13,975 nucleotides of DNA from Irpex lacteus (GCA_001986395.2 MQVO02000225.1:1-13975), one strand, 5' to 3'. Positions 6,400-13,151 are shown, counted from the stretch's first letter. Program-made: numbers and translations. The notes: generated from the sequence alone by a model not told the origin.

Positions 6400-6495
6400 T
6401 ATTTTAAATTTTGGTTATATCTTATTATCCTTAACCGTAAGAATCTACTTATGCTTCTTATTAGCATTGAACTTATGCTTCTAGCTGTCGAGTTG
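6400..6495 (+). pseudogene. nad4L: NADH dehydrogenase subunit 4L, fragment
   Basis: The frame reads LNRKNLLMLLISIELMLLAV, the conserved core of ND4L (typically NRRNIIxMLMSIELMLLAVN). It starts abruptly after hydrophobic residues FWLYLII, and after VEL the similarity ends at about 6495, where ND4L would continue NFL. No start codon or C-terminal half is present; ND4L is normally around 90 residues. The truncated end runs into the LAGLIDADG ORF 50 bp downstream. Confidence 0.82.
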
Positions 6496-6544
6496 AAATT
6501 ACACCTATTCCATTTAGTGAACATTCCTGCAATGCCTACCACAA

Positions 6545-7132
6545 ATGTGTACATTCACTATTGATAGAGCAGCTCCAGTAATTAGTAGTACACTAAACCG
6601 AAACACTAGCGTTATCACTATTTCAATTATTAATATTGATGCGCTATACGACTATCTAATGCCTTTTTTCCTTTCTATGCCATTCCAAACTCGAAAGGGT
6701 GTTGATTTCTCTCTATGGTGTCTAGCTCTGTATATGTACAAGTGGGGTTATGCTTATCTAATTCAAGGTCGTAAGCTCCTTGTACTAATTAGTAAGTATA
6801 TCAACTCAGGACGTTATACCAACAGTAATGTTACTGGAATTGCACCAGAATCAGACACTATTTCAGAGGTACTGAATTATGAAGTGCCTGTGGAACGTAC
6901 TCCTGAAATGAATCAACTCGAATACGCAAAGGCTATTGCTCGAACTGTTACATCACGTTCTATTTATATTTATGATAATGGTGTACTAGTTAACACTACT
7001 CCATATACCAACTATGGAGACGCTCAAGAGGCTATTGGCCTATCTCGTACTTCTCGTGCTGTTTCTCGTAACATTGACACAGGGAAGGCTTACCTAGGCC
7101 GATACAGCTTCTATTCTACACTGCAAAACTAA
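6545..7132 (+). CDS. LAGLIDADG endonuclease C-terminal half with NUMOD1 domain
   Basis: Intron-encoded homing endonuclease piece of 195 codons from ATG 6545. Residues 30-90 (NIDALYDYLMPFF, KGVDFSLWCLALY, KLLVLISKYINSGRYTN) match the second half of LAGLIDADG enzymes. Residues about 143-195 (IYIYDNGVLVNTTPY, AIGLSRTSRAVSRNIDTGK, GRYSFYS) form a NUMOD1 DNA-binding module. The first LAGLIDADG repeat is missing; the ORF begins just after the nad4L remnant. It ends 21 bp before the cob exon, leaving little room for an intron core between them, so the original intron is rearranged, or its core lay upstream. Codons such as CGA, CGT, CTC and GGC are common here and rare in dpo, suggesting a different source. 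Alternative: a free-standing ORF still expressed; this cannot be decided from sequence. Confidence 0.78.
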   Translation: MCTFTIDRAAPVISSTLNRNTSVITISIINIDALYDYLMPFFLSMPFQTRKGVDFSLWCLALYMYKWGYAYLIQGRKLLVLISKYINSGRYTNSNVTGIAPESDTISEVLNYEVPVERTPEMNQLEYAKAIARTVTSRSIYIYDNGVLVNTTPYTNYGDAQEAIGLSRTSRAVSRNIDTGKAYLGRYSFYSTLQN

Positions 7133-7153
7133 CGAGTTATTATAACACCTGCG

Positions 7154-7345
7154 ATTATGCGAGACGTAAACTACGGATGGTTGATTCGATACATCCACGC
7201 TAATGTAGCTTCATTCTTCTTCATCTTTGTATACCTACACATCGCTCGAGGTCTATACTACGGATCATACAAGGCTCCACGGATTCTACCATGGTCTATT
7301 GGTGTAATCATCCTTGTTCTTATGATGGCTATTGCTTTCCTTGGA
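7154..7345 (+). pseudogene. cob: cytochrome b internal exon
   Basis: Sixty-four codons read [40 protein letters not shown] and end MMAIAFLG. This is cytochrome b from just before the second membrane helix to the FLGYVLPYG region, including the conserved haem-ligand His residues of helix B (IHANVAS, LHIARG). The next codons should be YVLP, but TAA follows at 7346-7348, consistent with a 5' splice site there. The first 60 bases around the exon start are near 45% GC by hand count, against about a third in dpo. The exon is intact in frame but isolated: no other cob sequence is in the window. Confidence 0.88.
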
Positions 7346-7695
7346 TAAACATAATGTCCATATATTCCGGGAATATTTCGTAGAGATCAAAAGAGATTAT
7401 ACGAAACCTATATCTGTCCCTGCTTCCTTTTTTTTTGTCCTCCCCCTCCTTTTTAATAAAAAAAAGATTAATAAAAATATATTTTTATATGCTCTTCCTA
7501 CAAATATAAATAAAATTATCTCAGGAGATAGGCAGTAACATTCTATGGTAAATGTTAAGAATATCTGTGGTATTTTACACAGTTCAATGTCTATTGTTAT
7601 GGAATCTTCAGAGACTGGTTACGCTATAATCTAATTTAAATTTAAGTTAATGGTCAGCCTCTTCAGTTGAAAGAGATAGTTATACTCCCTTTACC
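7346..7695 (+). ncRNA. group I intron remnant after cob exon
   Basis: The sequence following FLG contains TTCAGAGACTGGTTACG at 7607-7623, close to the group I R element (GTTCAGAGACTA), and AAAGAGATAGTTATACTCCC at 7670-7689, resembling S (AAGATATAGTCC). GACTG and TAGTT can pair as P7 with wobble pairs. A family B hairpin sits in the 5' part (7428-7466). No ORF longer than a shadow is present, and no 3' cob exon follows, so splicing as a normal cis intron is not possible here. Confidence 0.5.
7428..7466. repeat. family B hairpin B7
   Basis: T-run, CCTCCCCCTCC, T-run, AATAAAAAAAAG. Its pyrimidine block is the same as in the 55-bp repeat at 6351-6362. Confidence 0.6.
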
Positions 7696-7984
7696 CTTCC
7701 CTTTATCCTTTTTTTATATATAAAATAAAACAAATTATTTCTTTTTATTATTCTTATATCTCCTCTATAAATAAATTTAATTTATCTCTTTTGTACCAAC
7801 TCATTTGAATTTATTATGCAATACTAATCCCTGATTTCTAGTTTCCGATTATTGGTTAGAGTATCAATTGTTTACATGTCAGGTCCTCTCCCCTAAATAA
7901 TTTATCTTACTTTTTATTTAAAATAAAATTAAAAGAAAAGAAAAATGGTATTAATTTTAAATAGTTCTCCCAAAAAAACTTTTA
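7696..7984. other. spacer without a gene
   Basis: Pyrimidine-rich then AT-rich; a second copy of AAAAATGGTATTAAT lies at about 7942-7956. No coding frame or tRNA is seen. Confidence 0.45.
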
Positions 7985-8029
7985 TTTAATTTATTTTATA
8001 TTAATCTTTTACTAATTCCATACGCTTAA

Positions 8030-8077
8030 CCCAAAAAACTAGGAATTAGAAAATAATTCTAACTAGTTTTTTTGGGG
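8030..8077. repeat. family A hairpin A5 (short form), at atp6
   Basis: Identical over 48 bp to A4 in nad4. Both are preceded by GCT(T)AA, hinting at a preferred insertion context. Confidence 0.93.
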
Positions 8078-8182
8078 ATTTGTTGGACTAGTTGGTCTAG
8101 AACTAGCAGTAAGTTTAACTCAAGCTTAGTATTCTGTGTGCTAACATAAAGCTACCTAAAGGATGCTATTGAACTTAACTAA
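8076..8182 (+). pseudogene. atp6: ATP synthase subunit 6, C-terminal fragment
   Basis: After the hairpin the frame gives GFVGLVGLELAVSLTQA, then, after loss of one base (TAGTATTC where TATGTATTC is expected), VFCVLT, a stop, SYLKDAIELN and TAA at 8180-8182. This is the typical end of ATP6 (LELAVAxIQAYVFTILTCxYLNDAI). The Q of TQA matches the conserved Gln of this helix. The frameshift and the internal stop show it is not functional. The sequence before the hairpin (7990-8029, TNSIRLT) may be a faint upstream remnant. Confidence 0.78.
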
Positions 8183-8184
8183 AT

Positions 8185-8204
8185 AAAGAATAAAATTATT
8201 CTTT
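8185..8204 (+). terminator. hairpin just after atp6 stop
   Basis: AAAGAAT-AAAATT-ATTCTTT, a perfect 7-bp stem. It follows the atp6 stop by two bases and could be a 3' processing signal. That role is inference. Confidence 0.3.
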
Positions 8205-8376
8205 GTGGGGAGCCAAAATAAAAATAAAGAGAAGAGTTTAGTTAGAGGATATAAATTAATCAAGAGTAGAACATATTACATTACATTAGCCACATTTACC
8301 AGTTAGAGTCTGTTTGCCAGTCCCACCCCAAAAAAAAGTAGCAAAAACTAAAAATAAATTAAATTTGGGGGGAAGG

Positions 8377-8628
8377 GTTAAACAAGCAGAAAAAGATTTA
8401 TTATTAAATAATATTAAAAAGGCTGTTAATTAAACTGTTTCTGTATGGGTATACAAAAGTGTTAACAATAAATTTATATTGCTAAATGATAATAAACCTA
8501 CTTTTAGTTCTAAATTAGAAGCAACTAAAGAATTAAAAATGAGTGCTAAAACAATTAGCAGGTATTTAGATACTCATAAAGAGTATAAAGGATTATATTT
8601 TTATAGTGTTGCTTTAGAGATTAATTAA
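8377..8628 (+). pseudogene. homing endonuclease C-terminus with NUMOD1, one stop
   Basis: The frame gives KQAEKDLLLNNIKKAVN, a TAA at 8431-8433, then TVSVWVYKSVNNKFILLN, ATKELKMSAKTISRYLDTHK and GLYFYSVALEIN before TAA at 8626-8628. The second part is a NUMOD1 module (helix-turn-helix, KMSAKTISRYLDTH; then the K-G-x-Y-F-Y-S ending), found at the C-terminus of GIY-YIG and LAGLIDADG intron endonucleases. Frame is kept across the single stop, so one substitution may have inactivated it. The nuclease domain is not present upstream. A group I core begins about 60-80 bp downstream, the usual layout for an ORF placed before the core. Confidence 0.7.
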
Positions 8629-8965
8629 AAGGTAAGATTTAGGGTAAGGTGTGAGAAACTTTACTTGGCCTCTAGCAAAAGGAAACCTATTGCTAAAAAC
8701 TATCAAATTGTCGGGAACACCTTAAAGCTATTTTAACTAAATGTGTTAGGTAACTAATTCATGGCTCAGGTAATGACTCGAGGTATGGTAAAATCGAAAT
8801 AGAGGCACGTAAGGAAATAGATGAAGGTGGTGAAGGTGGGGAAGGTGGGGACCAAGGTTCCACTATCGTTCCACAAAGGTTACTAACCAAAAGAAATTAA
8901 TTATAATTAAAGAAGAAAGAATAGAGTGTCTGAATTGGATATACTCTATGAGCTTACCAGGCTCT
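8629..8965 (+). ncRNA. group I intron core, 3' half
   Basis: AAATTGTCGGGAACACC at 8705-8721 followed by TTAAAGCT resembles the P/P4-J4/5 part of fungal group I introns. GACTCGAGGTATGGTAAAATCG at 8775-8796 resembles the Q-R side of the same family. A GAAGGTGG(T/G) triplication lies at 8823-8849 in a peripheral region. Exon borders cannot be placed, and the host gene is unknown. Recognition rests on pattern memory; a covariance-model search would settle class and limits. Confidence 0.55.
8823..8849 (+). repeat. 9-bp tandem repeat, three copies
   Basis: GAAGGTGGT, GAAGGTGGG, GAAGGTGGG. G-rich and unlike the surrounding AT-rich sequence. Confidence 0.8.
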
Positions 8966-9366
8966 TATGCTTTCCATTACATTAACTCGCATCAGGGGAT
9001 TTAGGAAATATTAAAATAATATAAAATTGAAATCTTAAAAGAAGCACTATTATTAATTGAGATACAAAATAATAAAATAATTATTTTAGTGTAGTATATT
9101 AACATTCATAAATATTGTATCTTATTTATAAAACACTTAATTATCAGGACCTGAGAAAAAAATAAAACGTATGTATATTATTTCTTAAGTGGATTGTTAA
9201 ATGATAATTAACTATTTTTAAGTATATACCTTTTTATTAAAAAAAGGAAAGAAGCTAAGTATAAAAATTTTAATTATCTAAGTACATTAATACTATCTTT
9301 ATTTATGTATAAAAATAAAAATTTTATATATAGATTTTTAGTAGTATATTTAATTTCATAAATATT
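8966..9366. other. AT-rich spacer, no gene
   Basis: Nothing coding. A loose repeat, TAGTATATT...TTCATAAATATT, occurs at 9092-9116 and 9342-9366, the second immediately before the plasmid-type ORF. A family B hairpin is at 9231-9251. Confidence 0.45.
9231..9251. repeat. family B hairpin B9
   Basis: CCTTTTTATTAAAAAAAGG, short stem of T and A runs closed by CC/GG. Confidence 0.7.
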
Positions 9367-9697
9367 ATGCAAAAATTAAATAAAATCCAAAAATTAAATC
9401 AAATCAGTATTTTATCTAGGCTAATTATTGGGGTAAAAAAAGGGTATTCAACTCCAACACTACCTGATAATTTAATTAAATTAAATTCTACATTTTTCAT
9501 AAACATTAAGATTTTTAGGTGGAACTAGTTTCTTATTATTACTATCAAACAGTTATATAAATAATCCTATTTACATTTTATATATAGCTTTATTTTTTGC
9601 CTTTATTTTTACTTGTTATCAATATTATTTAAGTTTTAACAGAATTAAACATATTATTAAAGTGCTTAAATCTGAGGAGCTAGATATAAAAAAATAA
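9367..9697 (+). pseudogene. plasmid-associated membrane protein, frameshifted and short
   Basis: From ATG 9367 the frame gives a Lys/Ile-rich N-terminus and GYSTPTLPDNLIKLNSTFF. About 9506-9513 it must shift to continue RFLGGTSFLLLLSNSYI, YILYIALFFAFIFTCYQYYL and SFNRIKHIIKVLKSEELDIK, ending TAA 9695-9697. Two membrane helices are evident. The family is a conserved hypothetical protein that accompanies dpo in fungal mitochondrial plasmids and integrated copies, where a C-terminal domain continues after KSxKLDVRN. Here that domain is absent. The frameshift and early end indicate decay. Function is unknown for the family as far as I know. Confidence 0.72.
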
Positions 9698-9924
9698 TAA
9701 AAAATAGACCCCAAATGGAATGGTGCCAGTACAACCATAGTATTGTTAATCATTTATTTATAAAAAAAAAAATAATTTTAAAGAAAAGATAATTAAATAT
9801 ATAAGTTATATTCTTTGTTAGTTCAGATATTAAATTTATATATAGTTACCCTCGGACGAGGGTTTATTTATTTTTAATTTGGGAGGATCATTAATGTATT
9901 TTTATTTACTCCTACCATTCCTCA
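9698..9924. other. spacer without a gene
   Basis: AT-rich; contains a GC-rich hairpin ACCCTC-GGAC-GAGGGT at 9848-9863. A short frame before the next hairpin (GGSLMYFYLLLPFLN) is hydrophobic but not identified. Confidence 0.45.
9848..9863. repeat. GC-rich hairpin
   Basis: ACCCTC-GGAC-GAGGGT, perfect 6-bp stem in AT-rich surroundings. Confidence 0.65.
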
Positions 9925-9926
9925 AC

Positions 9927-10006
9927 AAAAAAACTAGGCTCTAATTAAAATTTAATTTAATTAAATTTTAATAATACCGGGATAATTAATTAGTTTTTTA
10001 GGGTTA
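9927..10006. repeat. family A hairpin A6 (long form)
   Basis: AACAAAAAAACTAGGCTC, the inner AATTAAAATTTAATT palindrome, then ACCGGGATAATTAATTAGTTTTTTAGGGTT. It differs from A1 in the central GC tract and has lost the right-arm C of CTAG. Confidence 0.85.
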
Positions 10007-10033
10007 TGGTTAAATTGATTATTTACACTATTC

Positions 10034-10345
10034 TAATTGTAAATTCAAGTTATTCCTCTTCTGAACACGGAGCTGAGGGTAACATGTTTCAAACTCTTAC
10101 TTAACTAATAATAATAAAACAGGAACCCTTTTCCTAGGCTCATACATCACAGAGTAAGGTAAAGATCTAAATCATTTTAACTTAAGCCTTAATACAAGCA
10201 TAACAGGATCATCTGCAACCCTATTATAAATAATTGTAATCAAATTCAAAGTATTGGTTTAGCTCTATACACATCAAGCTATGTTACTTGTTATCGTTTC
10301 AATAGTGCTTAAACTAGAACATTCTATCATAAGCTGAAAAGTAAA
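10034..10345 (+). pseudogene. nad6: probable NADH dehydrogenase subunit 6 remnant
   Basis: A frame near 10038-10103 reads NSSYSSSEHGAEGNMFQTLT. Further on, IQSIGLALYT (10246-10275) and, in the neighbouring frame, HQAMLLVIVSIVLKLE (10268-10315) together resemble the end of ND6 (IxxIGxxLYTxYAxxLLIxSxxLLLAMVG). Several frameshifts and stops lie between. Similarity is moderate and rests on the membrane-helix pattern, so another hydrophobic subunit cannot be excluded. Confidence 0.38.
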
Positions 10346-10376
10346 TGATTTTAAGATAAAGCCCTTTTTCTAAACT

Positions 10377-10443
10377 CCAAAAAAACTAATTATTTCTGTC
10401 CACAATCCAATCCACTTTGTGGGCTGGGTCCTAGTTTTTTTTA
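10377..10443. repeat. family A hairpin A7 (divergent)
   Basis: CCAAAAAAACTAATT ... CCTAGTTTTTTTTAG with a distinct inner hairpin CCACAA/TTGTGG. It precedes the NUMOD3-type ORF remnant and probably interrupts it. Confidence 0.75.
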
Positions 10444-10456
10444 GTAGAATACTTTA

Positions 10457-10789
10457 AAAAAAGCAGGAAGCTCTTTAGGTTATACTAAATTTTAAATAGA
10501 CTATAGCTAAGATGAAAGAAGCCTATTATACTAAAGTTCATACTTTATCTGAAGAGGGTAGAGCTAAAATTAGTGAGAGTAACCATAATCGTTCCGAAGA
10601 ATTAAAGGAAAAAGATAGGGCTCGTATGCTTAAGTATAGTCTTGCTAAGGCACACTCTATCCTTTTTTTTTTAATAAAAAAAAAGGGAAGTCACAAATGT
10701 TTTCACAAACGAATAGACTATCTACCCTAGTAAGACAAGCTGCCACAGATATTGGTGTTTATCATGTTTCAGTAAAAAAAATTTATTAA
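10457..10789 (+). pseudogene. GIY-YIG type endonuclease C-terminal fragment (NUMOD3)
   Basis: AGSSLGYTKF (10463-10493) is the typical sequence after the GIY-YIG nuclease domain. After a break, KVHTLSEEGRAKISESNHN (10527-10583) and SEELKEKDRARMLKYSLA represent NUMOD3 repeats. Then hairpin B10 interrupts, and MFSQTNRLSTLVRQAATDIG (10698-10757) continues in a third frame as the final DNA-binding part, ending at TAA 10787-10789. The catalytic GIY-YIG domain itself is not in the window; hairpin A7 sits where it would begin. Two hairpins within one 330-bp remnant suggest insertion after or during decay. Confidence 0.7.
10660..10686. repeat. family B hairpin B10
   Basis: ATCC, T-run, AAT, A-run, GGGA, within the NUMOD3-type ORF. 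It shifts the frame. Confidence 0.8.
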
Positions 10790-10803
10790 AGCAATCCATA
10801 GTG

Positions 10804-10861
10804 TAAGCTATGTAAGCAAATAATATACACGGAAAAGGAATATATTTTGCTTACAAGCTTA
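10804..10861. repeat. 58-bp two-part hairpin
   Basis: TAAGCT + GTAAGCAAA on the left pairs with TTTGCTTAC + AGCTTA on the right, with an AT-rich apical part. It belongs to neither hairpin family and lies between the endonuclease remnant and trnR. Confidence 0.75.
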
Positions 10862-10925
10862 TTTATATCTATGTATTAAATAAAAAAGAATATCTTAGAT
10901 TTGTGCTAAACGTTAGAGCCGGGAG

Positions 10926-10943
10926 GAGGACGCTCACGTCCTC
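10926..10943. repeat. GC-rich hairpin before trnR
   Basis: GAGGACG-CTCA-CGTCCTC, perfect 7-bp stem, 31 bp upstream of trnR; could act in tRNA precursor processing. Confidence 0.7.
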
Positions 10944-10974
10944 AAAAATTTATTTATTTATTTATTAGAGTTGA

Positions 10975-11047
10975 GTATCTTTAGCTTAATTGGTAGTAGT
11001 ATATGTTTACGAAACATATTATATTGGTTCGAGTCCAATAAGATACT
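10975..11047 (+). tRNA. trnR: tRNA-Arg(ACG)
   Basis: Acceptor GTATCTT/AAGATAC, anticodon arm TATGT-TTACGAA-ACATA with anticodon ACG, T-arm ATTGG-TTCGAGT-CCAAT. ACG reads the CGN box; those codons are frequent in the HE and cob cassettes but rare in dpo. Confidence 0.88.
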
Positions 11048-11086
11048 AATAAATTTCTTAATCCATTATCTCTTTATTTTTATTAA

Positions 11087-11212
11087 GCCTATAAGGATTC
11101 TGTACCTAAACCTAACACTACTACAGATACCTCTAATCCAGCTGCGACAGAATCTACTAGTCCTAGTGCTGATAAATCAGCTAAACCTACAACTGATTCA
11201 ACAAATGAATAA
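11087..11212 (+). pseudogene. Ser/Thr/Pro-rich C-terminal tail of an unknown protein
   Basis: A frame without start, entering after TAA 11084-11086, reads KDSVPKPNTTTDTSNPAAT and ends SADKSAKPTTDSTNE with TAA at 11210-11212. The composition, with balanced codon positions and a clean stop, looks like a real low-complexity tail rather than a random frame. The upstream body is not found; trnR lies 40 bp before it. I cannot name the protein. Confidence 0.4.
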
Positions 11213-11249
11213 ATAAAATAAAAAGTTATAAAAAAGTATACACAATAAA

Positions 11250-11297
11250 AATAAAAAAACGCTAAGAATTATTTCTAATTCCTAGTATTTTTTTATT
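11250..11297. repeat. family A hairpin A8 (decayed)
   Basis: AATAAAAAAACGCTAAGAATTA pattern with right arm TAATTCCTAGTATTTTTTTA. Stem has three mismatches. It forms the exact upstream edge of the nad5 remnant. Confidence 0.7.
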
Positions 11298-11298
11298 G

Positions 11299-11994
11299 GT
11301 ATGATTAGTTATATTATGATTAGCTGGGTTTACTACATATATAAGTGGTTTAATAGCAGTAGTATTTAATGATATAAAAAGAGTAATAGCTTTATCTATT
11401 ATCTCTCAATTAAGCATGATGATGTTAGCTATAAGGGTAAGTGCATATGTTTTAGTAATCTCTCTTCTTCCAAAAAAACTAGTTAGAATTATTTATAATT
11501 ACTAGTGTTTTTGGGGTATTGTCATGCTTTCTTTAAAAGCATTTTTATTTCTGTCAGCTGGTTATATATGTCAGAAACTCAATATATGCGTAAATTTGGA
11601 GTATTAATAGAATATTTATCAATTAGTAATACTACTATGTTAATAGCCTTTAATCCCTTTGCCTGGTCTAAGAGGTTACTATAGTTCAGATAATTATAAT
11701 CATTATATGGAATTTGTACTGTATGTGGATATATATGTCTTATATTACTACAGCATCAGCTACATTCACAGCAATATATTCATTAAGAGTATAATATTTA
11801 ACATTATATAATAATCCACGTGGGAATAAATGTCTATATGGACATAAACATTAAAGTACTAATATGACAATACCTTTGTCTATTTTAACTATATTTAGTA
11901 TATTATTAGGTTATGATAGAGATAATGTTGTATTTAATTTAACTATGGGGTTCCCACATACTAATTCCTTTATTGAAACTGAATATACTTTACC
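11299..11994 (+). pseudogene. nad5: NADH dehydrogenase subunit 5, decayed central-to-3' part
   Basis: Consecutive ND5 segments appear in correct order but shifting frames: ILWLAGFTTYISGLIAVVF and FNDIKRVIAL..SQLSMMMLAI (11311-11436), hairpin A9, HAFFK (11523-11537), FLFLSAG, SETQYMRKFGVLIEYLSIS (11571-11627), PGLRGYY, TASATFTAIYSLRV (near 11748-11793), NPRGNKCLYGH, then MTIPLSILTIFSILLGYDRD (11862 on) and FPHTNSFIETEYTLP up to hairpin B11. TGA at 11302-11304 and 11317-11319 must be Trp for the first segment, the second at a conserved Trp of ND5. About 230 of 650 residues are covered. Many indels make it a clear pseudogene. A functional copy should exist elsewhere. Confidence 0.9.
11470..11516. 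repeat. family A hairpin A9, inside nad5
   Basis: CCAAAAAAACTAGTTAGAAT ... ACTAGTGTTTTTGGGG. It lies in nad5 between VSAY and HAFFK, where intact ND5 has about eight residues. Confidence 0.88.
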
Positions 11995-12013
11995 CCTTTT
12001 TTAATAAAAAGGA
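11993..12013. repeat. family B hairpin B11, ends nad5
   Basis: ACCCC, T-run, AAT, A-run, GG. ND5 similarity stops at its left edge. Confidence 0.7.
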
Positions 12014-12039
12014 AATAAAGGGAGGCTAGTGTATGAAAG

Positions 12040-12365
12040 TGGGTTAGGGTTTACATTAGAATAAGACGGTTTCCGTGGCCCAAACCACTAAGAATCAACA
12101 GGTGCGAACTTGCTATCCTTCCAATAAAATTTTATTCTTATCTAGTGTCTGTCTAGATAGAATACCTTATGCTTAAGAACTCCCCTCGCACGTACTTGAT
12201 GTAGTTCAACTCTGTAAGTTTCTTCGATTTGTTCACCTTCAATTTAACCTCTGATTTAGCTTCACTATTAACTTCCCCTCAGTTTTAACTTCTTCTCTAG
12301 GATGAACAATCACATCAGATTTAGTAGATTGAGTCTCATTAACTTTAGATTCTTATGTAGCCAAA
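12040..12365 (-). pseudogene. unidentified Lys/Glu-rich ORF remnant
   Basis: Minus-strand reading from about 12355 gives ESKVNETQSTKSDVIVHPRE, then (other frame) SEAKSEVKLKVNKSKKLTEL and NYIKYVRGEFLSIRYSI to a stop. A later frame near 12113-12045 reads KFAPVDS..WFGPRKPSYSN. Charged, low-complexity N-terminal part and a Pro/Trp-containing C-terminal part. I do not recognise the protein; a plasmid-encoded hypothetical is possible. At least two frameshifts. An imperfect stem GGTTT/AAACC is visible at 12069-12087. Confidence 0.3.
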
Positions 12366-12428
12366 AAAGGGGGTTCTAAAATTTTAATAAATAAAAAGAA
12401 AATTAGTAACACATTAAATTATTTATCG

Positions 12429-12445
12429 CCCACCACGGTGGTGGG
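12429..12445. repeat. GC-rich hairpin
   Basis: CCCACCA-CGG-TGGTGGG, perfect 7-bp stem. Confidence 0.75.
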
Positions 12446-12486
12446 GTTTATTAAGGCTATTAATTTCAATAGCTTTATCTTAATAC

Positions 12487-12780
12487 TTATTTTCTGTTGT
12501 TACGTATATCATTTAACTGTTTTAAAGAGCTAAATATTTTAGATTTAATCTCTTTACTATTATTCTGGCACATGGATTCGTTACGTTTTATTTGCTGTTT
12601 CCTTGTTTTAGCATCCTCATTACTAATCACACCGTTTTTTTTCAAATAAATCCACAATATCATTCTCTACTTCCCTTTTTTTTTATAAAAAAAAGGAAGG
12701 CATCAAGTTCTTTTCCATTACTTTGTAAGCAGGCTTCTTCGTAACGCATTTGTTTTATTTTTCTGCTAAAGTCAGTAACC
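12487..12780 (-). pseudogene. unidentified coiled-coil ORF cut by a T/A hairpin
   Basis: Minus-strand frames read VTDFSRKIKQMRYEEACLQS and NGKELDA before a hairpin at 12671-12698, then VENDIVDLFEKK, a frameshift in an A-run, and VISNEDAKTRKQQIKRNESM followed by KEIKSKIFSSLKQLNDIRNN up to TAA at 12487-12489. Dense Lys/Glu/Gln spacing suggests coiled coil. No family is recognised. As in the other ORFs, a family B hairpin lies inside the coding-like sequence. Confidence 0.45.
12671..12698. repeat. family B hairpin B12
   Basis: TTCCC, T-run, ATA, A-run, GGAAG. Interrupts the minus-strand coiled-coil ORF. Confidence 0.8.
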
Positions 12781-12905
12781 GCAAAAATCCAATCAGTCCG
12801 GCGGTCCGGCTGCTCTTATATAAATTAAGTATAGATTTTAAATAAACTATTTCATTTAACCCTTTATCTGTAAGATGTTGTTTATTATTAAAAATTTCTA
12901 TACAT

Positions 12906-12953
12906 CCCCAAAAAACTAGGAATTAGAATTAATTCTAACTAGTTTTTTTGGGG
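12906..12953. repeat. family A hairpin A10 (short form)
   Basis: CCCCAAAAAACTAGGAATTA ... CTAGTTTTTTTGGGG. Near A4/A5 in sequence; the tip is GAATTAATTC. Confidence 0.9.
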
Positions 12954-13008
12954 GGAGCTCAGAATCTAAAATCAATTGATTTAGCACTTCGTAAAGGGGA
13001 GTAAAGGC

Positions 13009-13151
13009 TTACAAATAGGATCAGCTAATAGTAAATCTCCTACTTCACTAGCTGTTACAGTATTTATTGCACTAGGTGTTGGTTGGGTACTAGTTAGTTG
13101 AAACAATGTATTTCATAATATACCTACACCTATAGCTGTTCAGCGACTCAA
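13009..13151 (+). pseudogene. unidentified hydrophobic fragment between two hairpins
   Basis: Frame reads LQIGSANSKSPTSLAVTVFI, then ALGVGWVLVSW with TGA (13099-13101) as the last Trp, then NNVFHNIPTPIAVQ up to hairpin A11. One membrane helix is evident. The pattern matches the other respiratory-gene slices flanked by family A hairpins, but I cannot assign it to a subunit. Confidence 0.4.

Noticed and set aside
7332..7538. 68-codon plus frame after the cob exon
   Set aside because: It overlaps the end of the cob exon in another frame, runs through a T-run hairpin and the group I remnant; a shadow.
10971..11216. 81-codon plus frame beginning in trnR
   Set aside because: It spans the tRNA and reads the S/T/P-rich tail in the wrong frame; the frame ending at 11212 is preferred.
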